From the NCBI RefSeq assembly GCF_902859735.1, contig NZ_CADIJY010000002.1, positions 372,001 to 436,000 on the forward strand: 64,000 nt of DNA. Direction: 5' to 3'. The notes below the pieces were generated by a model. That model did no database searches and was not told the DNA's origin. It worked only from the letters and a program-made list of their open reading frames with translations. The DNA is from Achromobacter aegrifaciens (lineage in GTDB: Bacteria; Pseudomonadota; Gammaproteobacteria; Burkholderiales; Burkholderiaceae_B). Position 1 is the stretch's first letter. The number at the start of each line of letters is the position of its first letter. The position numbers and the translations under genes were made by a program. Positions 56,689 through 64,000 of the stretch are shown here, piece after piece.

Positions 56689-58158
56689 TCAGTAGCGCCA
56701 TAGCGCTTCCAGGCCAAAAAAATGGACGGTTTCGGCGCGGCCGGTGTCGCGGATGAAGCTTCCGGGCCGGAACACCGAGTAGGCGGCTTCGAAACTCAGG
56801 TGGCGCGACACTTCCCAGCCCAGCACCACGTCGGCCTGCGTGCCGATGTAGCGGGCGCGGCTGGCGCCGGCCGGGCGCAGCAGATTGCCGGCCACGCCGT
56901 ACACGCCGTCCTGCAGGCTTTGACGCCAATAGAAGACCGCCGCGGTTCCCAACGTCCAGCCGGAGCCCAGGTCCAGCGTGAGCGAGGGATGCAAGTTGAT
57001 CAGGTTGGAAGGGCCGATCAGGCCCGCTTCGCCGAAGTACTTGCCCTTGGGGAAGAAGACGGCAAAGGTCTGGAGCTTGGGATCGTCGGGATCGCGGTCG
57101 CCGCTGATGATGTTGGCCTTCAGCCCCAGGCGCGGCTGCAACGGCGTGCCGCGGAAGGTGTAGCTCACGTCGCTGGCGAGCGACCAGGCACGCGCCGGCG
57201 CGCCAGCGAAGCTGCCGTATTGATAGACCGCTTCCAGGTCCCAGCGCCAGGATGCGCGCTGGCCGAAGTAGCGTGCGCCCAGCGCGTTGCGCGTCTCGGG
57301 GCCGCTGCCCTGGTTGTAGCTGGCCGAGTCGCTGGATAGCGACAGCAGGTAGGCATCCAGGCCGGTGTCGGCCAGGCCGCCGGGCGCGGACCAGGTGCCA
57401 TAGAGGCCGCCGAGCCGGCGCTGGGAGTCGGCGCGGTCGCTGAAATCGTCCGGATCGTTGCGCACCGGGCGCACCAGGAAACCGTCCACGCGCAGTTCCT
57501 GGCTCTGCCAACTGAGCGCGCCGCCGTCGAACGAGCGCAAGACGTTGGGACCGTAGCGCGCCGAGATCAGCCGTTCGCTGCCGTAGGCCATGACCTGGCG
57601 GCCCGCGCGCGCGGTCCAGGTGCCCCCAGCGCCGGCAAGAGAGACGTCGACGAAAGCCTGCAGCACGTCGCTGCCGGTGTCGTCGGGCGGTCCGATGGAG
57701 CCGGTGTCGCGTTCGGCATGGGTCAGGTTCAACTGGCCGAAGGCGCGCACCTGCCGGCCCAGCCGCAGGTCGGCATAGGGCAGGAAACGGTACAGCTGGT
57801 AACCCTCGTCGGGTACAGCCGCGTCGCCGAATTCGTTGTTGCGGTAGCGCTCATAGCGGGCGCGCAGCTCGGCGCCCAGGGTCAGCGCGGAGGAATCGCC
57901 CAGCCGGATCCACTTGCCGGCTTCGCCCCAGGCGCCCGTGCGCTTGGCCGGGTCGTCCAGGTAGCTGTAGTCCTCGGTATAACGCCAGGGATCGATGGGC
58001 GGCAGCGCGGACCCGGCGGCCTGCGCGGCGCCGATTGCCAGCGCGGCCAGCGGGAGGATTGCGAGTCTGTGGAAGTTCAAGTTGCCTGGGCTGCAGCCGA
58101 CGCGTGCAAACGTCGACAGCGGTAGAAGTGACCAGGCGGCAAGATAGATTAAGGACAA
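56689..58158 (-). CDS. AlgE-like outer-membrane beta-barrel (alginate-export family)
   Basis: A protein of up to 489 residues with an alginate-export type barrel. Signs are DPWRYTEDYSYLDDP, LTLGAELRARYERY, GRQVMAYGSERLISAR and the C-terminal aromatic strand ending ALWRY. The start is unsettled. The signal peptide is FHRLAILPLAALAIGAAQA; the first ATG at 58158 puts about 30 extra residues before it, while a TTG at 58080 would give a normal leader. It probably admits the substrate of the periplasmic amidohydrolase encoded next. Confidence 0.78.
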   Translation of the reverse strand: MSLIYLAAWSLLPLSTFARVGCSPGNLNFHRLAILPLAALAIGAAQAAGSALPPIDPWRYTEDYSYLDDPAKRTGAWGEAGKWIRLGDSSALTLGAELRARYERYRNNEFGDAAVPDEGYQLYRFLPYADLRLGRQVRAFGQLNLTHAERDTGSIGPPDDTGSDVLQAFVDVSLAGAGGTWTARAGRQVMAYGSERLISARYGPNVLRSFDGGALSWQSQELRVDGFLVRPVRNDPDDFSDRADSQRRLGGLYGTWSAPGGLADTGLDAYLLSLSSDSASYNQGSGPETRNALGARYFGQRASWRWDLEAVYQYGSFAGAPARAWSLASDVSYTFRGTPLQPRLGLKANIISGDRDPDDPKLQTFAVFFPKGKYFGEAGLIGPSNLINLHPSLTLDLGSGWTLGTAAVFYWRQSLQDGVYGVAGNLLRPAGASRARYIGTQADVVLGWEVSRHLSFEAAYSVFRPGSFIRDTGRAETVHFFGLEALWRY

Positions 58159-58213
58159 TGGCGTCGGTAGTCGCCATTTTTAGCCCTGGCTGTCCTGAAA
58201 ACGGAACGCTGGG

Positions 58214-59119
58214 CTAGTCTTCCTGCAACTTCCCGAAGCGCTCCGCCAGATAATCCACCAAGGCCCTGACCGACGACAGCAGGCCGCGCCGCGACGGGAA
58301 CACCGCATGTATCAGCTCGCGGCGCGGGGCCCAGTCAGGCAGCAGCCGGACCAGCTGTCCCGCCTGCAGCTGTTCGCGCACCATCATGGTGGGCAGTTGC
58401 ACGACGCCCACGCCGGCCACCGCCGCGTTGCGCAAGGCGATCATGTCGGTGGTGATCATCCTGGGGGCAAGCGAGACGGTGGCCTGCTGGCCGTCCTGCT
58501 TGTACAGCTCCAGGCGATAGGCCTGGTTGGGCGAGCCCAGCGCCAGGCTGGGCCAGGCGCCCAGGTCGTCCGGGGTTGCGGGCTGGCCGCATTGGGCCGT
58601 CAGGCCCGGGCTGGCGACCAGGCTCTGGCCGCGGTCCGACAGCACGCGCATGACCAGTTCGCTGTCTTCCAGCGGAGGCGGGCGCACGCGGATCGCCACG
58701 TCCACGGCTTCACCCAGCACGTCGACCCGGCGGTTGGTGGCCTCCAACTGTATGACCACGCGCGGGTACTTGATCATGAAGTCGGCGAGCATGCCGCCCA
58801 CATGGGTATGCAGCAGGGCGATCGGGCAGGTCAGCTTGACCACGCCGCGCGGCTCGACCTGGGCCGCGTCGATCACTTCCTGCGCGGCTTCCGCTTCGGC
58901 CAGCATGGCCTTGCAGCGCTCGTAGTAGGTCTGGCCTATGTCCGTGACCATGAAATGCCGGGTCGAGCGCTGGATGAGGCGCACGCCGAGGCGCTCTTCC
59001 AGCAGGGCCAGCCTGCGGCTGAGGCGGGACTTGGGCATGCCCAGCGCACGTCCCGCGGGGGCAAAGCCCTGGTGCTCGACGGTCTGCACGAAATAGAAAA
59101 GGTCGTTGAGATCCTGCAT
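58214..59119 (-). CDS. LysR-family transcriptional regulator
   Basis: A 301-residue LysR regulator of the AaeR/DsdC-like group (MQDLNDLFYFVQTVEHQGFA, then PKSRLSRRLALLE). Start at 59119; another ATG lies two codons upstream. It is divergent from the isochorismatase-family gene at 59263, and long inverted repeats occupy the gap, which makes that gene its likely target. It is also just upstream of the AlgE-like porin on the same strand. Confidence 0.88.
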   Translation of the reverse strand: MQDLNDLFYFVQTVEHQGFAPAGRALGMPKSRLSRRLALLEERLGVRLIQRSTRHFMVTDIGQTYYERCKAMLAEAEAAQEVIDAAQVEPRGVVKLTCPIALLHTHVGGMLADFMIKYPRVVIQLEATNRRVDVLGEAVDVAIRVRPPPLEDSELVMRVLSDRGQSLVASPGLTAQCGQPATPDDLGAWPSLALGSPNQAYRLELYKQDGQQATVSLAPRMITTDMIALRNAAVAGVGVVQLPTMMVREQLQAGQLVRLLPDWAPRRELIHAVFPSRRGLLSSVRALVDYLAERFGKLQED

Positions 59120-59137
59120 GGGCATCCCTTTGGTTCA

Positions 59138-59193
59138 AAAAATAGAACGCTGAAAGCAAAAAATCGGTCTTCCGACAATTTTGTTCTATTTTT
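59138..59193. promoter_or_regulatory. Long inverted repeat in the LysR/hydrolase divergent gap
   Basis: AAAAATAGAAC (59138-59148) and GTTCTATTTTT (59183-59193) are perfect inverted copies with 34 bases between. The gap is AT-rich. Two spaced half-operators of this sort fit a LysR tetramer acting on both promoters. Confidence 0.7.
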
Positions 59194-59262
59194 AATATTT
59201 GTGCAGCCATAAGGCTTCTGATTCGGCCACAAGCCGTCGACCTTTCAAATTAGGAGTACACC

Positions 59263-59940
59263 ATGTCCGCACCCGCCAACTTCAACGGCCAACGTCCTGT
59301 TATCGACGCCGACGACGCCGTCATGCTGCTGATCGATCATCAGAGCGGCCTGTTCCAGACCGTGGGCGACATGCCCATGCCGGAGCTGCGTGCCCGCGCT
59401 GGCGCCTTGGCGTCGATGGCCACGCTGGCCAAGATGCCCGTCATCACCACGGCTTCCGTGCCGCAAGGCCCGAATGGTCCGCTGATTCCCGAGATCCACG
59501 CCAACGCCCCGCATGCGCAATACATTGCGCGCAAGGGCGAGATCAACGCCTGGGACAACCCCGAATTCGTTGCCGCCGTGAAGGCCACCGGCCGCAAGAC
59601 GCTCATCATCGCCGGCACCATCACCAGCGTGTGCATGGCGTTCCCGGCCATCAGCGCCGTCGCCGACGGCTACAAGGTGTTCGCGGTGATCGACGCCTCT
59701 GGCACGTACACCAAGATGGCCCAGGAAATCACGCTGGCGCGCGTGGTGCAGGCCGGCGTGGTGCCGATGGACACTGCCGCCGTGGCCTCGGAACTGCAGA
59801 AGACCTGGAACCGTGAAGACGCCATGCAGTGGGCCGAGGTCTACACCAAGGTGTTCCCGGCCTACCAGCTGTTGATCGAAAGCTACTCCAAGGCGCAGGA
59901 AGTGGTGAAGAACAACGAAGTCCTGGATTCGCAGCGCTGA
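59263..59940 (+). CDS. Isochorismatase-family cysteine hydrolase (YcaC-like)
   Basis: A 225-residue hydrolase of the isochorismatase/nicotinamidase superfamily. The catalytic triad is visible: D25 in LLIDHQSG, K91 in ARKGEINAW and C124 in TSVCM, preceded by the cis-peptide region. It is closest in pattern to YcaC-type proteins, whose substrate is not established. TAGGAG lies seven bases before the ATG. It is transcribed alone, divergent from LysR. Confidence 0.87.
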   Translation: MSAPANFNGQRPVIDADDAVMLLIDHQSGLFQTVGDMPMPELRARAGALASMATLAKMPVITTASVPQGPNGPLIPEIHANAPHAQYIARKGEINAWDNPEFVAAVKATGRKTLIIAGTITSVCMAFPAISAVADGYKVFAVIDASGTYTKMAQEITLARVVQAGVVPMDTAAVASELQKTWNREDAMQWAEVYTKVFPAYQLLIESYSKAQEVVKNNEVLDSQR

Positions 59941-59981
59941 TCCGCTTCGATATAAGCGGAGGCCCGGGCCTCGCGGCCCGG
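59941..59981. other. Tandem hairpins between convergent genes
   Basis: TCCGCTT/AAGCGGA (59942-59960) and CCGGGCC/GGCCCGG (59964-59981) form two short stems between the hydrolase stop and the convergent LysR stop. No T tract follows either, so they are only possible terminators. Confidence 0.4.
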
Positions 59982-59982
59982 A

Positions 59983-60885
59983 TCAAGCCGCCACGCCATG
60001 CCGCTCGGCGATGCGCAGCAGCAAGGCTTCCAGTTCCTGGAGAATGGGCCGGTGGTCGTCCACCCGCCTGACCAGGGCAGAAGGCATGGCGGGCAGGTCG
60101 ATCTCGACGAATGCGATCTCGGGCGTCGCGTAATAACTGGCGGCGCGCTTGGTCAGCATCAGCAGGCCTTCGCGCGTGTTCACGGCCGCGATGCCCTCGC
60201 GGATCGTGCGCACCACCGGGCCGTCGCCGATGGGCTTGCCCTTGGGCGTGTGGCGCGGAAAGTGGTAGTCCTGCCATTCCTGGTTGACCGATCCCGGCAC
60301 CATGCGCACCAGCCGTTCCTCGGCCAGCAGCTCAGGGTCCAGCAGGGTCGCCGCGGCAAACGGGTGATCAAGCGGGACGCACAGCATGCGCTGGTCCCGC
60401 AACACGATGGGCCCATGGCACAGGCCGTCCGCGCCCAGCGGCAAACGGCAGAACGCAATGTCGACCGAGCCGTCGGCCACCGCCGCGTAGTGGGTGACGT
60501 AGGTCAGTTCCACGAACTCCAGCTCCACGTTGGGATGCGCGGCCTTGAATTCCGAGACCAGCGGGCGGTATAGCTCGTAGAAACCGCCGCCCAGGAAGCC
60601 GATGCGCAGATGGCGCGGCTTGCCCGCGGCCTGGCGCTTGCAGTCGTCCAGCGCGGCTTTCAGCATGACCACGGCCGGTCCCGCGCCCAGCTTCAGGGTT
60701 TCGCCCAACGGCGTAAGCGCGACGCGGCGGCTGCTGCGCTCGAACAAGGGGGCGCCCAGCGTCTTTTCCAACGCCTTGACCGCTTCCGATACGGATGACT
60801 GGCTCATGTGCAGCGCTTCCGCCGCGCGGCCGAAATGCAGCTTGTCCGCAACGGCCAGAAAACAATCGAATTGGCGTAGATCCAT
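59983..60885 (-). CDS. LysR-family transcriptional regulator
   Basis: A 300-residue LysR regulator with winged helix MDLRQFDCFLAVADKLHFGR, then AAEALHMSQSSVSEAVKALE, and a typical effector domain. The ATG at 60885 is the family start; the longer frame has no similarity. It is divergent from the alpha/beta hydrolase-MFS-SDR operon, 161 bases away. ATCG-N11-CGAT at 60927-60945 is a possible binding site. Confidence 0.88.
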   Translation of the reverse strand: MDLRQFDCFLAVADKLHFGRAAEALHMSQSSVSEAVKALEKTLGAPLFERSSRRVALTPLGETLKLGAGPAVVMLKAALDDCKRQAAGKPRHLRIGFLGGGFYELYRPLVSEFKAAHPNVELEFVELTYVTHYAAVADGSVDIAFCRLPLGADGLCHGPIVLRDQRMLCVPLDHPFAAATLLDPELLAEERLVRMVPGSVNQEWQDYHFPRHTPKGKPIGDGPVVRTIREGIAAVNTREGLLMLTKRAASYYATPEIAFVEIDLPAMPSALVRRVDDHRPILQELEALLLRIAERHGVAA

Positions 60886-61046
60886 GGCTCCGGGGCACCT
60901 TCTGTGCGCGTAGTAGTCATTCTTATATCGATCGGAATTAACGATTGATGGCTTGAATAATAGCGCTTGTTCGCGCCAGGCCCGATGGGCAGAATTCGAC
61001 CTGTTCACACAAGCTTAGCTCATTGATGAGCGATAAGGAGACAGGC

Positions 61047-61991
61047 ATGAGTTCATCTATGCCAGAACGATCAGGCCCAAAAGGATCGGCAGAACCGATT
61101 GAATTCCTGGTCGAAGGGGATCTGGTGCGGGGTACCTTCTACCGGCCCGAGCAGGCCAGCGGCCCGGTCGGCGCGGTCGCGCTCGCGCACGGCTGGTCCA
61201 TGGTCGCCGGCGGCGACCTGGAAGAGTACGCGGCCGCTGTGGTGGCCCGGGGCCTGGCCGCGCTGACCTTCGACTTCCGCAATCTCGGCCGCAGCGAGGG
61301 CATGCCGCGCCAGGAGATCGATCCGCAGCGGCAGATCCAGGATTTCCGTTCGGCAATTTCCTATCTGCGCCAACGTCCGGAAGTCGACCGCGAGCGCATC
61401 GGCATCTGGGGCAGCAGCTACAGCGGCGGCCACGCGCTGACGGTGGCCGCCATCGACCGCCGCGTCAAGTGCGTGGTCAGCCAGGTTCCGACCACCAGCG
61501 GTTTCTCCGCGGCCCAACGGCGCGTGCGCTACGACAAGGCGCAGGCGCTGCAGGCCGCGTTCGAAGCCGACCGCGAGGCACGCGACGCGGGCCAGCCGCC
61601 TGCGATGCTGCGCATGGTCGATGCCGATCCCGACGCGCCGGTCGCCTATCCGGGCCCGGACTCCTACAACTACATGACGGGCGAAGCGCGCCGCTGCCCA
61701 AGCTGGGTCAATGAGGTCACGTTGCGGTCGCTGGAACTGGCCCGCGCCTATGAGCCCGGCATGTACGTGCGCCGCATCGCGCCTACGCCGCTCCTGATGA
61801 TCGTCGCCACCGGCGACGGCCTGACGCCTGCCGATCTGCAGCAGGACGCTTTCAACGCGGCGCATCAGCCCAAGGAGTTGCTGCTGGTGCCCGGCGGCCA
61901 TTACTCGGTCTACACGGAACATTTCGAACGCACCAGCAACGCCGCGGCCAATTGGTTCGCGCGGCATCTCGGCCAAGACCAGCACGGATAA
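61047..61991 (+). CDS. Alpha/beta hydrolase (dienelactone hydrolase/esterase-like)
   Basis: A 314-residue alpha/beta hydrolase. The nucleophile elbow is GIWGSSYSGGH (S124), the oxyanion loop ALAHGWSM, and the catalytic His is probably in PGGHYSVYTEHF. No signal peptide is seen, so it is cytoplasmic. I chose the ATG at 61047, which has AAGGAGA at the right distance; an upstream in-frame ATG lacks this. It leads an operon with an MFS transporter (4 bases later) and an SDR. Confidence 0.84.
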   Translation: MSSSMPERSGPKGSAEPIEFLVEGDLVRGTFYRPEQASGPVGAVALAHGWSMVAGGDLEEYAAAVVARGLAALTFDFRNLGRSEGMPRQEIDPQRQIQDFRSAISYLRQRPEVDRERIGIWGSSYSGGHALTVAAIDRRVKCVVSQVPTTSGFSAAQRRVRYDKAQALQAAFEADREARDAGQPPAMLRMVDADPDAPVAYPGPDSYNYMTGEARRCPSWVNEVTLRSLELARAYEPGMYVRRIAPTPLLMIVATGDGLTPADLQQDAFNAAHQPKELLLVPGGHYSVYTEHFERTSNAAANWFARHLGQDQHG

Positions 61992-61995
61992 AAAA

Positions 61996-63345
61996 ATGAC
62001 GACGACAATAATGATGGAGACACAGGACCGCCAACGCCGCCACGCTTCGCTGCGCGCGGCGGCCGTGGGCAATGCCCTGGAATGGTTCGACTGGACCTTG
62101 TACGGCACGTTCTCGGCCTATCTGGCCATGAACCTGTTCGACCCGTCCGACCGCGGTTCGGCGCTGCTGGCCACGCTGGCCGTGTTCGCGGGCGGATTCC
62201 TGGCGCGGCCGATCGGCGGCTGGCTGTTCGGCCGCATCGGCGACCGCTACGGCCGCAAGTTCACGCTGGTCCTGACCATGTGCCTGCTGGCCCTGACCAG
62301 CCTGGCGATCGCGCTGCTGCCCACCTATGAGCAGGCCGGCGTGCTGGCTTCGGTATTGCTTTTCATCTGCCGCCTGATGCAGGGGCTGGCGCATGGCGGC
62401 GAGTCTGGCGTGGCCTATACCTATGTTGCCGAAATCGCGCCGCCGGCCAAACGCGGGCTGTGGTCGAGTTCAGTGTTCGTCAGCGTGACCATCGGCGTCA
62501 TGGCCGCGACCGCGCTGGCGGCGTTGCTGACGTCCTGGCTGGGCAAGCCCGCGATGGAAGCCTGGGGCTGGCGCGTGGGTTTTGGCGTGGGGGCGCTGCT
62601 GGGCGTCTACGCGCTGTTCCTGCGCCGCAGCGCAAGCGAAAGCGAGGTCTTCGAACACAGCGCGGAGCAGGGCGGTACGCAGAAGGTGTCGGCGCGGCAG
62701 GCCTTGAAGATCGCCCGCAACATCGTGATGATCGCCGCGGCGTCCAACGCCACGTATTACACCTGGGTCACCTTCGCGCCGGCCACGGCCATCGCGACCA
62801 AGGGCATGGATCCGGCGGGCGCCTACACGGCCAGCCTGATCGCGCAGTTGGTGTGCCTGTTGTGGCTGCCGGTCTGCGGCTGGCTGGCGGACCGCTACGG
62901 CCGCAAGCCGATGGTGATGGCCTTCGGCCTGGGCGTGGCGCTGGCGGTGTTCCCGGTATCGCACATCGTGACCGACCAGCCCTGGACGCTGTTCGTGGGG
63001 CAGCTGATAGGCCTCCTGGTTTGGGCGCTGCTGGCGGCGATCTTCCCCGCCGTGGTGGCCGAACAGGTGCCGACCGGCGCGCGCGCCATGGGCGTGGGCT
63101 TCATCTCTTCGCTGTCGGTCGCGATCTTTGGCGGCACCGCGCCCTACATCAATGCCTGGCTGGGCGCCCAAGGGCTGGATTGGGTCTACACGGCCTACGT
63201 GGGGGCGCTGGGGCTGATGGCGTTTGCCGGCGCCTTCCTCATCAAGGAGACGGCGGGCATGGACCTGAACGACATCCGCCTGCCGGGCGAGGAAGCCGGC
63301 AACACCGCAGTCAACAAGGCCGCCAAGCGCGCGGCATTCAACTGA
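61996..63345 (+). CDS. MFS transporter, metabolite:H+ symporter (ProP/KgtP-like) family
   Basis: A 449-residue twelve-helix transporter of the MHS group. Diagnostic are GNALEWFDWTLYGTF in helix 1, RPIGGWLFGRIGDRYGRK in the first cytoplasmic loop, and RLMQGLAHGGESG in helix 4. Members import carboxylates, betaines or related solutes with protons. It lies between a hydrolase and an SDR gene, so it probably imports their substrate. Confidence 0.92.
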   Translation: MTTTIMMETQDRQRRHASLRAAAVGNALEWFDWTLYGTFSAYLAMNLFDPSDRGSALLATLAVFAGGFLARPIGGWLFGRIGDRYGRKFTLVLTMCLLALTSLAIALLPTYEQAGVLASVLLFICRLMQGLAHGGESGVAYTYVAEIAPPAKRGLWSSSVFVSVTIGVMAATALAALLTSWLGKPAMEAWGWRVGFGVGALLGVYALFLRRSASESEVFEHSAEQGGTQKVSARQALKIARNIVMIAAASNATYYTWVTFAPATAIATKGMDPAGAYTASLIAQLVCLLWLPVCGWLADRYGRKPMVMAFGLGVALAVFPVSHIVTDQPWTLFVGQLIGLLVWALLAAIFPAVVAEQVPTGARAMGVGFISSLSVAIFGGTAPYINAWLGAQGLDWVYTAYVGALGLMAFAGAFLIKETAGMDLNDIRLPGEEAGNTAVNKAAKRAAFN

Positions 63346-63366
63346 ACTCCAATTTTTTCATCATCA

Positions 63367-64000
63367 CATGAGCAAAATGAACTATCCGGATCTGGCAGGG
63401 AAAATCGCGGTTGTCACGGGGGCCGGGGGCGGTATTGGACGCGCCATGGCGGCGGCGTTCCGCCAGCAGGGCGCGACCGTGGTCGCCACCGACCTGGACC
63501 TTGAGGCGCTGTCCGGCGTGGACGCGGATTGCCGCCAACTGGACGTCACGCAAGCGCAGGCGGTACGCGCACTGGCCGACGCGGTGGCTGCCCAGTACGG
63601 CGCGCTGGACGTGTGGGTCAACAACGCCGGCTTCATGGCCCGCATGCCCGCCCTGGACCTGGACGAAGCCGCATGGCAACGCACCATGGACATCAACCTG
63701 AAAGGCACGTTCTTCGGCGCGCAGGCGGCTGCGCGCCACATGATCGCGCAAGGCAGCGGCGCCATCATCAACCTGTCCAGCTATGCCGGCGTCAAGCCGC
63801 GCCCGAACTGCGCCGACTATGCGGCTGCTAAGGCCGGCGTGGCCCATCTGACCCAATGCCTGGCGCTGGAGTGGAGCCCCAAGGGGCTGCGCGTCAACGC
63901 CATTGCGCCCGGCTTCATCGAAACGCCGATGAGCAGCTGGATGCACGCCGACGCCGCCACCTTTGCCGAATACGTGGAACGCCTGCCGGCGCGCCGCGTG
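63367..64000 (+). CDS. Short-chain dehydrogenase/reductase (cut by window edge)
   Basis: The first 211 residues of a classical SDR. Visible are the cofactor motif TGAGGGIGRAM, the acidic D in VVATDLD (NAD preference), NNAG, and the catalytic Ser and YAAAK in SSYAGVKPRPN followed by CADYAAAKAG. It begins 21 bases after the MFS gene and is probably co-transcribed. The C-terminal 40 or so residues lie outside the window. Confidence 0.9.

Noticed and set aside
60927-60945. ATCG-N11-CGAT as a firm LysR operator
   Set aside because: Arms of only four bases occur often by chance; mentioned within the LysR entry but not listed as a site.

Overview
The window is GC-rich bacterial chromosome (roughly two thirds G+C), most likely from the Alcaligenaceae (Achromobacter/Bordetella group). 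The reasons are an alcaligin-type siderophore operon at the left edge, four Bug-family periplasmic solute receptors of the kind greatly expanded in this family, many LysR regulators paired with small catabolic operons, and a monomeric NADP isocitrate dehydrogenase. I see no tRNA, rRNA, insertion sequence, prophage or CRISPR array. Most of it looks like accessory metabolic chromosome.

Layout. 1-2.7 kb: alcA-alcB-alcC on the minus strand behind a Fur box. 2.8-3.3 kb: a decayed LysR (GcvA-type) pseudogene carrying a (CTG)15 tract. 3.35-4.8 kb: fetA-fetB, an iron-export type ABC pair. 5-6.6 kb: an ArnT-like membrane glycosyltransferase. 6.6-8.9 kb: icd. 9.2-11 kb: ilvA behind an isoleucine-rich leader peptide and intrinsic terminator (transcription attenuator). 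11-14.7 kb: a secreted hypothetical protein, kdgD divergent from a Bug receptor with matching operator half-sites at the two ends of the intergenic region, and a small Cys/Pro-rich secreted protein. 14.7-19.3 kb: LysR divergent from a ThDP enzyme, then a class II aldolase and a Bug receptor.

19.4-36.2 kb is a long run of minus-strand genes. A histone-deacetylase-like amidohydrolase and a GntR/FadR regulator (with a palindromic operator between them) precede a peptide-type ABC importer (SBP, two permeases, two ATPases), a YncE-like propeller, a complete TRAP transporter, a CitE-like lyase, a second ThDP enzyme, an N-carbamoylase-type hydrolase and an aldehyde dehydrogenase. Start/stop overlaps suggest that much of it is co-transcribed. 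Together they look like uptake plus breakdown of an N-acyl, N-carbamoyl or peptide-like compound through a 2-oxoacid and an aldehyde. The substrate is not evident.

36.3-46.3 kb is a signalling island: two paralogous hybrid histidine kinases (HisKA-HATPase-REC-HPt), two paralogous NarL/RcsB-like response regulators with identical recognition helices, a REC-EAL c-di-GMP phosphodiesterase and a small fimbrial-like exported protein. The layout recalls the Roc/Sad system of Pseudomonas, but with the kinase and regulator doubled. A shared TAGGAC-containing element lies before both kinase genes. This is the best candidate for an undescribed system in the window.

46.4-64 kb holds a lactate-permease family transporter and then catabolic modules each next to a LysR gene: cupin/Bug/intradiol dioxygenase/MDR reductase followed by Bug and porin; an AlgE-like porin with a YtcJ-like amidohydrolase; an isochorismatase-family hydrolase; and an alpha/beta hydrolase-MFS-SDR operon cut by the window end. 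Strong intrinsic terminators separate several units.
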